DNA of 64,000 nucleotides from Bacteroides thetaiotaomicron VPI-5482 (GTDB lineage Bacteria > Bacteroidota > Bacteroidia > Bacteroidales > Bacteroidaceae), in assembly GCF_000011065.1 (NCBI RefSeq), contig NC_004663.1, positions 1,798,001-1,862,000 of the forward strand, given 5' to 3'. The notes beneath the pieces were generated by a model. It searched no databases, was not told where the DNA came from, and saw nothing but the letters and a program-made list of their open reading frames with translations. Positions 40,760 through 50,052 of this stretch are shown here, in pieces. The stretch's first letter is position 1, and each line of letters starts with the position of its first letter. The position numbers and the translations under genes were made by a program.

Positions 40760-42751
40760 ATGCAGAAAGGTCTTTTATATAATATGTTGCTACGGCTGGG
40801 GAAGTATTTTTTTCTTTTCCCACTCTTCTTTATCGCTTGCGATGATCTGGAAGATAAGCCAAGTATTGTACCCGAAAGCAATGGGGATGTATTCGAAACC
40901 GGAACAGCGGAGATGTACATATTAAGCGAAGGACTGTTCAATCAGAATAATAGTTCGCTCGCTCGTTATTCTTTCAATCGGCAAAGATGTACGAACAACT
41001 ACTTTAGTGCAAACAATCAGCGGGGACTGGGAGATACAGCCAATGACATAGCGATCTATGGAAATAAGATTTATGTAGTAGTCAATGTGTCGAGCACCGT
41101 AGAGGTGATTGACTTCCCTACGGGCAAATCCATCCGGCAGATCAGTATGTTGCGCGACAATGGCAGTTCACGTCAGCCCCGCGCGATAGCGTTTGATAAG
41201 GATAAGGCATATATATGTTCCTATGACGGCACAGTCGCAAGGATTGACACCACTTCTCTGGAGATCGAAGAGATTGTCACAGTCGGAAGAAATGCGGAAG
41301 ATATCTGCGTACAAAACGGGAAATTGTATGTATCCAATTCCGGCGGACTGGATTATTCGGGACCGGGCGTAGACACTACAGTATCAGTGATTGACATAAC
41401 GACTTTCAAGGAGACCAAGAAAATAGAAGTCGGACCGAATCCGGGAAAAATACTTCCGGGGCTGGAAGAAGCCGTGTATGTAGTCACACGGGGAACTGAC
41501 ATTGAAGCCGGAGACTATCATCTGGTCAAAATCGACAGCCGGACGGATGCGGTCGCCATTACGTATGATGAAAAAGTACTGAGCTTTGCCATCGACGGCC
41601 CCATCGCTTATCTATATACTTACGACTATCAGACTAAAGATTCCGCCATCAAAGTATTTGACCTGAATGCAGGAACCGTCATACGGGATAACTTTATCAC
41701 AGACGGAACGGCTATTCAAACGCCTTTCAGCATTCAACTGAATCCATTCAGCGGGAATATATATATCACGGAAGCTTACAATTATACAGTCAAAGGAGAT
41801 GTCCTTTGCTTCAATCAACAAGGGCAGCTTCAATATCGGCTGAATGATATCGGCTTAAATCCTAATACAGTAGTATTTAGCGACAAGGCTTCACAGAACG
41901 AGGCAGGCGATACACCGGAAGATCCGAATGCGCCTTCCGCCTTTGCCAACAAAGTATTCGAATACATCCCTGCCCCCGGACAGTTCATTAATACAACAAC
42001 CTCCGCCTACGAAGACGGCTTCTCTGCCGGACAGGTTTTGGAACATGCAACGGAGAAATTAAAGAAGAAGTCTGTTATTTCTTTAGGTGGATTCGGAGGA
42101 ACGATTACAGTCGGATTCCATCAGTCAATCCGTAATAGTAAAGGCGAATATGACTTCAGAATTTTAGGCAATGCCTCATACAATCAGAATACCGGTACGG
42201 GAGCTTTGGGAGGAAGTGCCGAACCGGGCATTGTCTTAGTCTCAAAAGATGAAAATGGCAATGGATTGCCGGACGATGAATGGTATGAACTGGCAGGAAG
42301 CGAATATGGGAAAGATACGGAAACCCGTAATTACGAAATAACCTATTATCGTCCTCAACCTGCCAATGGTGATGTCCGCTGGACCGACAATCAAGGAGGA
42401 GAAGGGTTCGTCTATCGCAACAGTTACCATCAACAGGATTCCTACTATCCCAATTGGATAGAAGAAGATGAAATTACTTTTCGCGGAACACGCTTGAAAG
42501 ACAATGCAATAAATGAAGGAGGTACTTGGGTAGGGTACTGTTATCCTTGGGGATATGCGGATAATCATCCCAACAGATCGGAGTTCAGCCAATTCAAAAT
42601 AGACTGGGCTGTTGATCAAAACGGGAATCACGTAGAATTAGACAAAATTGATTTTGTGAAAATATATACAGCTGTCAATCAAAACGTAGGTTGGATGGGA
42701 GAAATTTCCACGGAAGTAATGACAGTAGAGGATTTACATTTCGAGAACTAA
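40760..42751 (+). CDS. BtuG-like B12-binding surface lipoprotein fused to a C-terminal B12-locus domain
   Basis: A 663-residue lipoprotein (signal FFLFPLFFIAC, then DDLEDKP). Residues about 45-375 form a YncE/BtuG-type seven-bladed propeller (LSEGLFNQNNSSLARYSFNR, DIAIYGNKIYVVVNVSSTVE, and repeated NGKLYVSN-like blades). Residues about 385-663 (EYIPAPGQFINTTTSAYEDG and onward) are homologous along their length to the stand-alone lipoprotein at 37392-38234. BtuG caps BtuB on the Bacteroides surface and hands over B12 with very high affinity. Position directly after btuB supports that role. The fusion shows that the C-terminal domain works physically close to the propeller. Confidence 0.85.
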   Translation: MQKGLLYNMLLRLGKYFFLFPLFFIACDDLEDKPSIVPESNGDVFETGTAEMYILSEGLFNQNNSSLARYSFNRQRCTNNYFSANNQRGLGDTANDIAIYGNKIYVVVNVSSTVEVIDFPTGKSIRQISMLRDNGSSRQPRAIAFDKDKAYICSYDGTVARIDTTSLEIEEIVTVGRNAEDICVQNGKLYVSNSGGLDYSGPGVDTTVSVIDITTFKETKKIEVGPNPGKILPGLEEAVYVVTRGTDIEAGDYHLVKIDSRTDAVAITYDEKVLSFAIDGPIAYLYTYDYQTKDSAIKVFDLNAGTVIRDNFITDGTAIQTPFSIQLNPFSGNIYITEAYNYTVKGDVLCFNQQGQLQYRLNDIGLNPNTVVFSDKASQNEAGDTPEDPNAPSAFANKVFEYIPAPGQFINTTTSAYEDGFSAGQVLEHATEKLKKKSVISLGGFGGTITVGFHQSIRNSKGEYDFRILGNASYNQNTGTGALGGSAEPGIVLVSKDENGNGLPDDEWYELAGSEYGKDTETRNYEITYYRPQPANGDVRWTDNQGGEGFVYRNSYHQQDSYYPNWIEEDEITFRGTRLKDNAINEGGTWVGYCYPWGYADNHPNRSEFSQFKIDWAVDQNGNHVELDKIDFVKIYTAVNQNVGWMGEISTEVMTVEDLHFEN

Positions 42752-42775
42752 TCAATAAAACAATTAATAATTTAA

Positions 42776-43546
42776 ATGAAAGCAAAAATGAAAAAGTTAT
42801 CTTTATTCTTACTGGTATCAGTATTCGCTTTTTGTGGATGTAGTGATGATGATGAGAAAATGGAAGTAGTTATCAGTTTCGAAAACCAATTAACTGAAGC
42901 AGAGAGTGAATTTAAAACAGATTTAGGAGAGAAAGGAGAAGTTTATTTCAAATATGAAATCAGCGATCCGCAAAAGATGATACAGCTATCTCATTATTAT
43001 GGAGACTGGGGATTTGGTGGAGGTTTCACCTACACCAACAAGACTGATGTAAAGACTCCCGGCTATAGCAACCTCAGTGCTATCACAGGAAAAGGTAAAA
43101 ATGGGAAAGTATATCTGACATCAAATACCAATAGTTTCACCCCTGCTCAAATCACGAATCTTAATACTAGCAAATACAACTTCAAAGGTGCATGGGTAAC
43201 AAATACGACTTATGATTACTTAGCCATCAAGGATGGTAATGATGGAGCAGGTGATTACTCAATAATCAAAGGCCCATTCAGCAATAAAGACAATGACTGG
43301 TTAAAACTAACAGCAACAGGATATAAAGCTGATGGTAGTAAAATCGGCAGTATCGATTTCTATCTGGCAGATTTCCGAAATAACAAGCAAGAAATAGTTA
43401 ATACATGGCAATGGTTTGATTGGAGCGGTATTAAAGAAGCAGATTATATCACATTCGAAATGAGTTCTACTGATAACAATGACAATGGTCAAATGAATAC
43501 TCCTTCTTATTTCTGTCTTGACGGTATCACCCTCATCGAAAAATAA
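42776..43546 (+). CDS. BtuH-like DUF4465 surface lipoprotein
   Basis: A 256-residue lipoprotein (signal [15 protein letters not shown], then SDDDEKME). ATGs at 42776 and 42788 are both possible starts, and the second is closer to the hydrophobic segment. The DUF4465 beta-sandwich shows [65 protein letters not shown] and a C-terminal [16 protein letters not shown]4465 proteins of Bacteroides B12 loci (BtuH) bind B12 directly. The final place in the btuB operon supports this. The 22-bp array and a terminator follow. Confidence 0.83.
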
Positions 43547-43569
43547 ATAGCACCGTTCACCTGAATAAA

Positions 43570-43679
43570 ATTGACCATATATTTGTGCTTAATCAACCTG
43601 TCAATTGTAACAGATTGACCATATAATCTTATCCAATTGACCGTATGATTACAAATAAATGACCACATAATTATTATCA
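43570..43679. repeat. Five-unit 22-bp array with ATTGACCATAT motif
   Basis: The units are 43570-43591, 43592-43613, 43614-43635, 43636-43657 and 43658-43679. Units 1, 3, 4 and 5 begin A(T/A)TGACC(A/G)(T/C)AT. Unit 2 instead carries TCAA-CCTGTCAATTG and looks inverted in part. The array lies between the btuH-like gene and its terminator, so it would be transcribed in the 3' untranslated RNA. Confidence 0.8.
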
Positions 43680-43688
43680 AGTAACTAA

Positions 43689-43725
43689 AGAGCCAGATTT
43701 CATTTCCTGAGATCTGACTCTTTTT
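43689..43725 (+). terminator. Terminator of the btuB operon
   Basis: AGAGCCAGAT (43689-43698) pairs with ATCTGACTCT (43712-43721) with one mismatch, followed by TTTTTATA. The remaining 160 bases up to tnaA contain no ATG and no tnaC-like leader. Confidence 0.75.
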
Positions 43726-43885
43726 ATATTAATACAATAAGGATATTCATACATATACAAGCGTCACTTTTCATTCTTATTAAAATTTATTGTCCTATCT
43801 CCGTCTTTACAAAAAGTCATCAAAAACTTGTCTATATCATCTATATTCAGTATTTTAGTCGGATAAAAATCTAAAATCGAAGACA

Positions 43886-45265
43886 ATGGAATTACCTTTT
43901 GCTGAATCATGGAAAATCAAGATGGTAGAACCCATCAGAAAAAGTACCCGCGAAGAACGCGAGCAATGGATTAAAGAAGCACATTATAACGTCTTTCAAC
44001 TCAAATCAGAGCAAGTTTATATTGATCTTATCACCGACTCCGGAACGGGAGCCATGAGCGACCGCCAATGGGCAGGCATGATGCTGGGTGATGAAAGTTA
44101 TGCCGGTGCCACCTCCTTCTTCAAACTAAAAGATACCATTACAAGAATAACAGGATTCGAATACATCATTCCTACCCATCAAGGACGGGCAGCAGAAAAT
44201 GTTCTTTTCTCTTATCTGGTACATGAAGGCAATATAGTACCCGGCAACTCACATTTCGATACCACCAAAGGACATATCGAAGGACGGCACGCCATCGCAC
44301 TGGACTGTACGATTGACGAAGCAAAGAATACTCAACTGGAAATTCCCTTCAAAGGAAATGTAGACCCTGCCAAATTAGAGAAAGCACTAAGCGAATATGC
44401 CGACCGCATTCCTTTTATCATTGTTACCATTACCAACAATACCGCAGGAGGTCAACCTGTATCCATGCAAAACCTGCGTGAAGTACGTGCTATCGCCAAT
44501 AAATACAACAAACCTGTACTTTTCGACTCCGCCCGCTTTGCTGAGAATGCCTACTTCATCAAGATGCGTGAAAAAGGTTATCAAGACAAATCAATCAAAG
44601 AAATCACCCGTGAAATGTTCGATCTTGCCGACGGTATGACAATGAGTGCCAAGAAAGACGGCATAGTCAACATGGGCGGTTTCATTGCCACCCGACGCAA
44701 AGAATGGTATGAAGGTGCCAAAGGTTTCTGCGTGCAATACGAAGGGTACTTAACCTACGGCGGCATGAACGGACGGGACATGAACGCCCTCGCTATCGGT
44801 CTTGACGAAAATACAGAATTTGATAACCTGGAAACACGTATCAAACAGGTAGAATACCTCGCCCAGAAACTGGACGAATACGAAATCCCCTATCAACGAC
44901 CTGCCGGCGGCCATGCTATTTTCGTCGATGCTTCCAAAGTGCTGACACATGTCCCGAAAGAAGAATTTCCCGCACAGACATTAACCGTCGAACTTTATCT
45001 GGAGGCAGGCATACGCGGCTGCGAGATTGGTTACATCCTTGCCGACCGTGACCCTATTACTCACGAAAATCGCTTTAACGGCCTTGATTTACTTCGCCTT
45101 GCCATCCCTCGCAGGGTATATACGGACAATCACATGAACGTAATAGCTGCCGCCCTCAGAAACGTATTCGAACGGAGAGAAACGATCACCCGTGGTGTGC
45201 GCATCGCTTGGGAAGCCCCCTTGATGCGGCATTTTACCGTTCAGTTAGAACGATTGTCTGTATAG
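43886..45265 (+). CDS. tnaA: Tryptophanase
   Basis: A 459-residue fold-type I PLP enzyme that splits L-tryptophan into indole, pyruvate and ammonia in the cytoplasm. Landmarks are SDSGTGAMSDRQWAG-like sequence (ITDSGTGAMSDRQWAGMMLG), TGFEYIIPTHQGRAAEN, the PLP-contacting PVLFDSARFAENAYF and the Schiff-base Lys in ADGMTMSAKKDGIVNMGG. Length is standard for TnaA (tyrosine phenol-lyase is similar but less likely). No TnaC leader peptide is visible, so tryptophan induction, if present, works differently from E. coli. From memory, B. thetaiotaomicron tnaA also sits next to a B12 locus. Confidence 0.95.
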   Translation: MELPFAESWKIKMVEPIRKSTREEREQWIKEAHYNVFQLKSEQVYIDLITDSGTGAMSDRQWAGMMLGDESYAGATSFFKLKDTITRITGFEYIIPTHQGRAAENVLFSYLVHEGNIVPGNSHFDTTKGHIEGRHAIALDCTIDEAKNTQLEIPFKGNVDPAKLEKALSEYADRIPFIIVTITNNTAGGQPVSMQNLREVRAIANKYNKPVLFDSARFAENAYFIKMREKGYQDKSIKEITREMFDLADGMTMSAKKDGIVNMGGFIATRRKEWYEGAKGFCVQYEGYLTYGGMNGRDMNALAIGLDENTEFDNLETRIKQVEYLAQKLDEYEIPYQRPAGGHAIFVDASKVLTHVPKEEFPAQTLTVELYLEAGIRGCEIGYILADRDPITHENRFNGLDLLRLAIPRRVYTDNHMNVIAAALRNVFERRETITRGVRIAWEAPLMRHFTVQLERLSV

Positions 45266-45374
45266 CAGGTAGACAAGACAAATGGCAATGACCTTGTAAG
45301 CAAGCTGAAAATTCTTTATAAACAAAATCAATCCTCAAGTGTTTATATTATAATCAAACTTAATACGTAAAGTT

Positions 45375-45677
45375 ATGGCAGAAGATTATAAATTAATCGA
45401 TAATGAGGAGAAACATCGGTATGAATTTCAGATCGATGACAAGATAGCCAAGATAGACTATATCAAATCAAATAATGGAGAAATCTATCTTGTACATACC
45501 GAAGTCCCCGCTTCCCTTGGAGGAAGAGGAGTCGGTTCACAGCTTGCAGAAAAGACATTGGCGGATATCGAACGACAAGGTTTACGCTTAGTTCCACTTT
45601 GTCCGTTTGTAGCCGGATACATTCATAAACATCCGGAATGGAAGAGAATTGTAATGCGTGGCATTCATATTAAATAA
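45375..45677 (+). CDS. Small YjdJ-type GNAT acetyltransferase
   Basis: A 100-residue minimal GNAT domain (GNAT_acetyltr_2/YjdJ type). FQIDDKIAKIDYIKSNNGEI leads to the acetyl-CoA loop VPASLGGRGVGSQLAEKTLA (about residues 56-75), then PLCPFVAGYIHKHPEWKRI. The gene is followed after eight bases by a yjdI-like iron-sulfur protein, the same pairing as yjdJ-yjdI in E. coli. Substrate unknown. Confidence 0.85.
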   Translation: MAEDYKLIDNEEKHRYEFQIDDKIAKIDYIKSNNGEIYLVHTEVPASLGGRGVGSQLAEKTLADIERQGLRLVPLCPFVAGYIHKHPEWKRIVMRGIHIK

Positions 45678-45685
45678 GTATAGAT

Positions 45686-45910
45686 ATGGGAAAAAAAGTT
45701 GAATATACCAATGGCGAACTAACCATTGCATGGCAGCCGGAAATGTGCCAGCATGCAGGAATCTGCGTAAAAATGTTACCCAATGTTTACCACCCGAAAG
45801 AGAGGCCGTGGGTACAAATCGAGAATGCTACAACGGAAGAGCTAATTGCACAAATCAGTAAATGTCCGTCGGGAGCATTAAGTTACAGACTGAACAAGAA
45901 AGATAAGTAA
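45686..45910 (+). CDS. YjdI-like (divergent 4Fe-4S mono-cluster) protein
   Basis: A 74-residue protein matching the small iron-sulfur family paired with YjdJ. The conserved cysteines are in QPEMCQHAGICVKMLP and at SKCPSGALSY, which gives three Cys in a C-x6-C...C pattern consistent with a ferredoxin-like site. Function is unknown. Co-transcription with the GNAT gene is likely, because a shared bidirectional terminator follows at 45916-45966. Confidence 0.85.
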   Translation: MGKKVEYTNGELTIAWQPEMCQHAGICVKMLPNVYHPKERPWVQIENATTEELIAQISKCPSGALSYRLNKKDK

Positions 45911-45915
45911 CCAAA

Positions 45916-45966
45916 GATAAGCGGTGAATAATGGTGGACCATTCCACTCATTATTCACCGTTTATC
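45916..45966. terminator. Bidirectional terminator between yjdI-like and PPTase genes
   Basis: An 18-base arm at 45916-45933 (GATAAGCGGTGAATAATG) pairs with 45949-45966, with a single unpaired base and TTTATC at the end. It lies between two converging genes. Confidence 0.75.
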
Positions 45967-45982
45967 AATATGCAAAGATGCT

Positions 45983-46621
45983 TCATGAAATAGTGACAGT
46001 CCACGTCAAAACAAAGTCCGGACAAATACGATAACCGACGGTGAACAATTGCTGCCGTTCCGTTGCATACTCCCGCACCTGGAATACCCCTTCGCTCTGA
46101 GGAATGAAATGTGATAAACAAAGTTTCCGAAGATCAGCGTCAGCATTTTCCATTGATTTGAAGATTGTCTCCTTTGCCGACCAATGCAACAGCATACTCC
46201 AAGTCTCATCTCCCTGATAAGGTTCTACTCGCTCGTCGGAACGGATAAAACGATCGTATACTCTTTTCACACGCTGTCCATATTGCTCAATATCAATGCC
46301 TACAGGAGCTACGGAACTAAGTATCACAGCTACATACCCCTTTGTATGCGAAATACTGATAAAAGAAGAATTGTCTGTCAAATGCGGCTTTCCTTCCGAT
46401 GAATATCCTATCTCTTTATCTTCCTGCAACATGGAATATAGCAGCACACGGACAGACAACCATTCCAGTTTCCTTCGGTCCGAAGTAAAACGCTGCATTT
46501 CCTGCTCACAAGAAACTCTTCGGACATCGGGCAGAAGACTAAACAGTGTATCCAAAGATTCCTCCATCTTCCAGACAGACCACTGCATATCAACCGTTTT
46601 ATGTTGCAGAAATAATCCCAT
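45983..46621 (-). CDS. 4'-phosphopantetheinyl transferase, Sfp-like
   Basis: A 212-residue enzyme of the Sfp superfamily that moves phosphopantetheine from CoA to a carrier protein. The CoA/Mg site appears as APVGIDIEQYGQRVKRVYDR (about residues 111-130), and the catalytic motif as LLHWSAKETIFKSMENAD. SISHTKGYVAVIL precedes them. The start at 46621 keeps the conserved N-terminal region. Carrier-protein partners are not encoded nearby, so it may serve fatty-acid or another carrier elsewhere. It is probably co-transcribed with gldE (66 bases upstream). Confidence 0.87.
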   Translation of the reverse strand: MGLFLQHKTVDMQWSVWKMEESLDTLFSLLPDVRRVSCEQEMQRFTSDRRKLEWLSVRVLLYSMLQEDKEIGYSSEGKPHLTDNSSFISISHTKGYVAVILSSVAPVGIDIEQYGQRVKRVYDRFIRSDERVEPYQGDETWSMLLHWSAKETIFKSMENADADLRKLCLSHFIPQSEGVFQVREYATERQQLFTVGYRICPDFVLTWTVTIS

Positions 46622-46686
46622 CGTTTTTGGTTTATAATTTCTTCTCCGATTATAGTTTCTCCGCCCGAACAGGTCTTATCTACTCA

Positions 46687-48039
46687 TCACTCCTTACTCT
46701 CCGACTCATCCATCTCCTTCGGAAGAATCGTGAACTTAACCTTCAGAATACGGCGGCTATCCATCTCCAGCACCTCAAACTCATAATTGTGATAAGTCAC
46801 CTTCTCATGCAATGCCGGAAACTCACCTTTTATTTCGAGCAGCATGCCCGCCAGCGTATCAGCGTCACCTACTACCTTTTCAAATTCATCTTCATCGACT
46901 TTCGCAATCTTATAGAAGTCAGTCAACTGTGTCTTTGCTTCAAATATCCATGTATGATCGTTCAGCACTACATACGTGCGCTCTTCATCGTCATATTCAT
47001 CATGAATCTCGCCTACGATTTCTTCGATAATATCCTCCATTGTCACCAGTCCGGAAGTACCTCCAAACTCATCCACCACAATGGCAATATGTATCTTATT
47101 CGCTTGAAAATCACGAAGCAGATCATCAATCATCTTCGTCTCCGGCACAAAATAAGCAGGGCGAATCAATGATTGCCAACGGAAATTATCTCCCTTATTG
47201 ACATGTGGCAGAAGGTCCTTGATATATAGCACACCCTTGATATTATCCCGCGAACCGGAATAAATAGGGATACGTGAATAAGCATTTTCAATGATACACT
47301 GCATCACTTCTTTGAAAGGGGTACGGACATCCAGATCGACCATATCAAGACGAGATGTCATCACCTCTTTCACAGTCTCACCACCGAAGCGGATAATTCC
47401 TTCCAAAATATTATTTTCCTCAGAAATTTCAGCTTTGTCCGTCAATTCCAATGCATGAGAAAGTTCATCCACAGAAATATTATGATTCTTCTTGGCAAAG
47501 TGCTTATTCAGAAAAGTGGTAGAACGCACCAGCATAGAAGCAACCGGATGAAACAGTTTCTCCAGAAAATAGATTCCCGGAGCGGAGAAACGGCAAAATG
47601 CCAATGTCTTTTGTGCTGAATAAATCTTCGGCATGATCTCTCCAAACAACAATAACAGGAAAGTCAGGATTACAGTCAGTATAATGAACTCCGCCAAGGG
47701 AGAATGAAACACGAATACATTCATGAAGAAGAAGTTGCAGAGCATGATAATGGTCACATTCACAAAATTGTTAGTGATCAGTATCGTAGCCAGAAGCCGT
47801 TCGGAATCTCCAAGGAGTGCGCTGATCTTTTCGTCAGCAGGATGATTGTGTTCGTCAATATCATTCAAGTCCGAAGGAGAGAGTGAGAAAAAAGCTATTT
47901 CAGAAGCCGAAGCAAAGCCGGAAGCAAGCAGGAGCACACCTGCCAGTACTATGGCGATAATAGCAGAGATTGAAGGAGTGTTTACGGTAATACCGTTGAA
48001 AATTTCAGCCAATTGGCTTAAATAACCATCTGAGTCCAA
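46687..48039 (-). CDS. gldE: GldE-like CNNM/CorC-type CBS-domain membrane protein
   Basis: A 450-residue protein: a DUF21/CNNM membrane domain (about residues 22-190, starting SAIIAIVLAGVLLLASGF), a CBS pair (about 215-330, MTSRLDMVDLDVRTPFKEVM), and a C-terminal CorC/HlyC domain (about 355-440). The gene order gldE next to ssb and mutY is a recurrent Bacteroidetes arrangement, where the protein is called gliding-motility-associated GldE. In a non-gliding Bacteroides it more likely supports ion transport or envelope maturation. Confidence 0.88.
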   Translation of the reverse strand: MDSDGYLSQLAEIFNGITVNTPSISAIIAIVLAGVLLLASGFASASEIAFFSLSPSDLNDIDEHNHPADEKISALLGDSERLLATILITNNFVNVTIIMLCNFFFMNVFVFHSPLAEFIILTVILTFLLLLFGEIMPKIYSAQKTLAFCRFSAPGIYFLEKLFHPVASMLVRSTTFLNKHFAKKNHNISVDELSHALELTDKAEISEENNILEGIIRFGGETVKEVMTSRLDMVDLDVRTPFKEVMQCIIENAYSRIPIYSGSRDNIKGVLYIKDLLPHVNKGDNFRWQSLIRPAYFVPETKMIDDLLRDFQANKIHIAIVVDEFGGTSGLVTMEDIIEEIVGEIHDEYDDEERTYVVLNDHTWIFEAKTQLTDFYKIAKVDEDEFEKVVGDADTLAGMLLEIKGEFPALHEKVTYHNYEFEVLEMDSRRILKVKFTILPKEMDESESKE

Positions 48040-48113
48040 AGAGTATGTATTTTAGTTAAACAAAAGATAATGTGCCAATCAGCCATCAGCCTATTGACAC
48101 ATTATCACAGTAT

Positions 48114-48599
48114 CTAAAACGGCAAGTCATCTGCCGGATTATCTTGTATCGGCTGTGCCTGTGACGGCTGCGCCTGTTGTTGCGGCTGTTGCGGCTGTTG
48201 CATCTGCTGCGGCTGCTGAGCCTGTGTTGCAGATGGTTGAGGAGCTCCCGCACCTGTATTAGCCCCTTTCGGAGACAACATTTCCATATTGTCCACAAAA
48301 ATCTCAGTGATATAACGCATAGCGCCCGACTGATCACTATATGAACGGGTTCTTATTTTCCCCTCCAGATACAGTTTGTCACCTTTGTGCACATATTTGT
48401 CCACAATCTCAGCCAAACGGTTGGATGCAACAATATTATGCCATTCCGTTCTTTCGGGAATCTGGGTTCCATTGGCCAATGTATAGCCACGATCAGTAGT
48501 AGCCAAAGGGAAAGTTGCCACTGCCGAACCTGTATCGAAATATTTCACCCTAGGATCTTGTCCTACGTTTCCTATCAATATCACTTTATTTACTGACAT
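48114..48599 (-). CDS. ssb: Single-stranded DNA-binding protein
   Basis: A 161-residue SSB: OB-fold (1-110, MSVNKVILIGNVGQDPRVKY, WHNIVASNRLAEIVDKYVHK, YLEGKIRTRSYSDQSG), a flexible Gln/Pro linker (about 118-152), and the acidic tip DDLPF that recruits replication and repair partners. Length and motifs are standard. It lies between gldE and mutY and points the same way. Confidence 0.96.
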   Translation of the reverse strand: MSVNKVILIGNVGQDPRVKYFDTGSAVATFPLATTDRGYTLANGTQIPERTEWHNIVASNRLAEIVDKYVHKGDKLYLEGKIRTRSYSDQSGAMRYITEIFVDNMEMLSPKGANTGAGAPQPSATQAQQPQQMQQPQQPQQQAQPSQAQPIQDNPADDLPF

Positions 48600-48677
48600 A
48601 CATGTATCAAGTTTATGATTCTATTATTTAAATCTGCTGCCAAAATTAAACAGAATAACAATAGTATGCAAGTATTT

Positions 48678-48810
48678 TAAGTAATAAGTAAAAAGTAGGT
48701 AATAAGTAATAAGTAATAGGTATTAAGTATTAACCATTCGGTTTATAGCGCAGCTTATTACCTATTACCCATTACCTATTACTTATTACCTACTTTTTAC
48801 TTATTACTTA
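48678..48810. repeat. TAAGTAATA-word inverted repeat, perfect 33-bp arms, overlapping mutY 3' end
   Basis: Bases 48678-48710 are the exact reverse complement of 48778-48810. The interior continues with related words (AGTAATAGGTATTAAG, ATTACCTATTACC). The right arm covers the mutY stop codon (48797-48799) and its last four sense codons. It shares its words with 20423-20594 and 40725-40759. Confidence 0.85.
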
Positions 48811-49870
48811 TTACCTGAATTAAGGTCTGCACCAACTTGGAAATCGCATACTTGTCCAATTCCTCCAATCGTATTCTCTGAAAGTTAGCGAAGGACTTCG
48901 TGTCTTCGGGCAAAGCCACTTCATACAGGTTGGCATAGATGACCCGATGTGACAACACGTGCTTCACACCCCGGCAGACTAAGCGTATCACCGGATTCTC
49001 ACCCGATGCTATTAATGACCTAAATTCCGGCAATGCAAGAAACTCCTCTTCGGACAAAGCAACCGGAGTTTCTATCAGTGGCAGTTCAAACAAGTTCTTC
49101 CATATATCGTTTGCCGTCCGCTTATTTATATAGGTATGCGCGCCCGCACGTACATAGATATAATTAAAGTAACGGTTCGTCGTCTTTGTCTTGTGTTGTT
49201 TCACCGGAAGCTGAGTCACCCTTCCTGTTGAAAGTGCCGAACAACTATCCGCCAACGGGCAAAACAAACAATCGGGTGACTGTGGAGTACACTGTATCGC
49301 TCCGAAGTCCATAATACCCTGATTATAAAGAGCCGGCTGTTTCTTATCCAGCATTTCATCCGCCAGAGCAGCAAACAGTTTCTTTCCTTCCGTCGAGTCA
49401 ATCGGAGTATCAATGCCGAAATAACGGGAAAGTACCCGATACACATTTCCGTCTACCACCGCATAAGGCATACCGTAGGCAAAAGAACAGATAGCTGCCG
49501 CCGTATACTCCCCTACTCCTTTCAGCGCCAGCACTTCGGGGTATGTTTCCGGAAAAACTCCATTCATACTTTTGGCCGCAGCATGCAGGTTGCGGGCACG
49601 AGAATAATATCCCAGTCCCTGCCAGTATTTCATCACCTCATCCTCGTCAGCGTCTGCCAATGCCTTCACATCAGGAAAACGTTTGATAAACCGGAGAAAG
49701 TAATCATATCCCTGCGCCACCCGTGTCTGCTGGAGAATAATCTCCGATATCCAGATCCGATACGGGTCCGACGATTCTCTCCAAGGCAAATCACGCTTGT
49801 ATTCTTTATACCATTCAACTATAGCCTCACTAAAAATATTCATTCCTGATTTCGATCTATCATCTAACAT
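48797..49870 (-). CDS. mutY: A/G-specific adenine glycosylase
   Basis: A 357-residue base-excision enzyme that removes adenine opposite 8-oxoguanine. It has the helix-hairpin-helix LALKGVGEYTAAAICSFAYG followed by the catalytic Asp in AVVDGNVYRVL. The iron-sulfur loop is CTPQSPDCLFCPLADSC (C-x6-C-x2-C-x5-C). A C-terminal NUDIX-like MutT domain recognises the lesion. The active-site Glu lies in WISEIILQQTRV. Starts at 49870 or at Met-10 (49843) are both possible. The final residues QVISNK are encoded by the repeat at 48678-48810. Confidence 0.95.
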   Translation of the reverse strand: MLDDRSKSGMNIFSEAIVEWYKEYKRDLPWRESSDPYRIWISEIILQQTRVAQGYDYFLRFIKRFPDVKALADADEDEVMKYWQGLGYYSRARNLHAAAKSMNGVFPETYPEVLALKGVGEYTAAAICSFAYGMPYAVVDGNVYRVLSRYFGIDTPIDSTEGKKLFAALADEMLDKKQPALYNQGIMDFGAIQCTPQSPDCLFCPLADSCSALSTGRVTQLPVKQHKTKTTNRYFNYIYVRAGAHTYINKRTANDIWKNLFELPLIETPVALSEEEFLALPEFRSLIASGENPVIRLVCRGVKHVLSHRVIYANLYEVALPEDTKSFANFQRIRLEELDKYAISKLVQTLIQVISNK

Positions 49871-49970
49871 TTATCTCGTATATACTATCCAAAAGCAGTA
49901 CAAAAGTAACTCTTTTGTCTCTAAGAAAACTTAATGCCTCCACTTTTTTAGAAAAATGTGCAGAATATAT

Positions 49971-50001
49971 TTTTTTAGGAGACCAAAAAGCTATATATTT
50001 G
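49971..50001 (+). promoter_or_regulatory. Promoter of the HU gene
   Basis: TTTT (49971-49974), a 19-base spacer and TATATTTG (49994-50001). The leader to the ATG at 50053 is about 45 bases, AT-rich, with an A/T-only stretch immediately before the start, as in highly expressed Bacteroides genes. Confidence 0.55.
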
Positions 50002-50052
50002 CAGTCCAAAAAATTAGCAAGAACCTAGTAATAATATTTTTTTTAAGGAAAA

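Noticed and set aside
43726..43885. TnaC-like leader peptide before tnaA
   Set aside because: There is no ATG on the plus strand in this interval and no Trp-codon mini-ORF.
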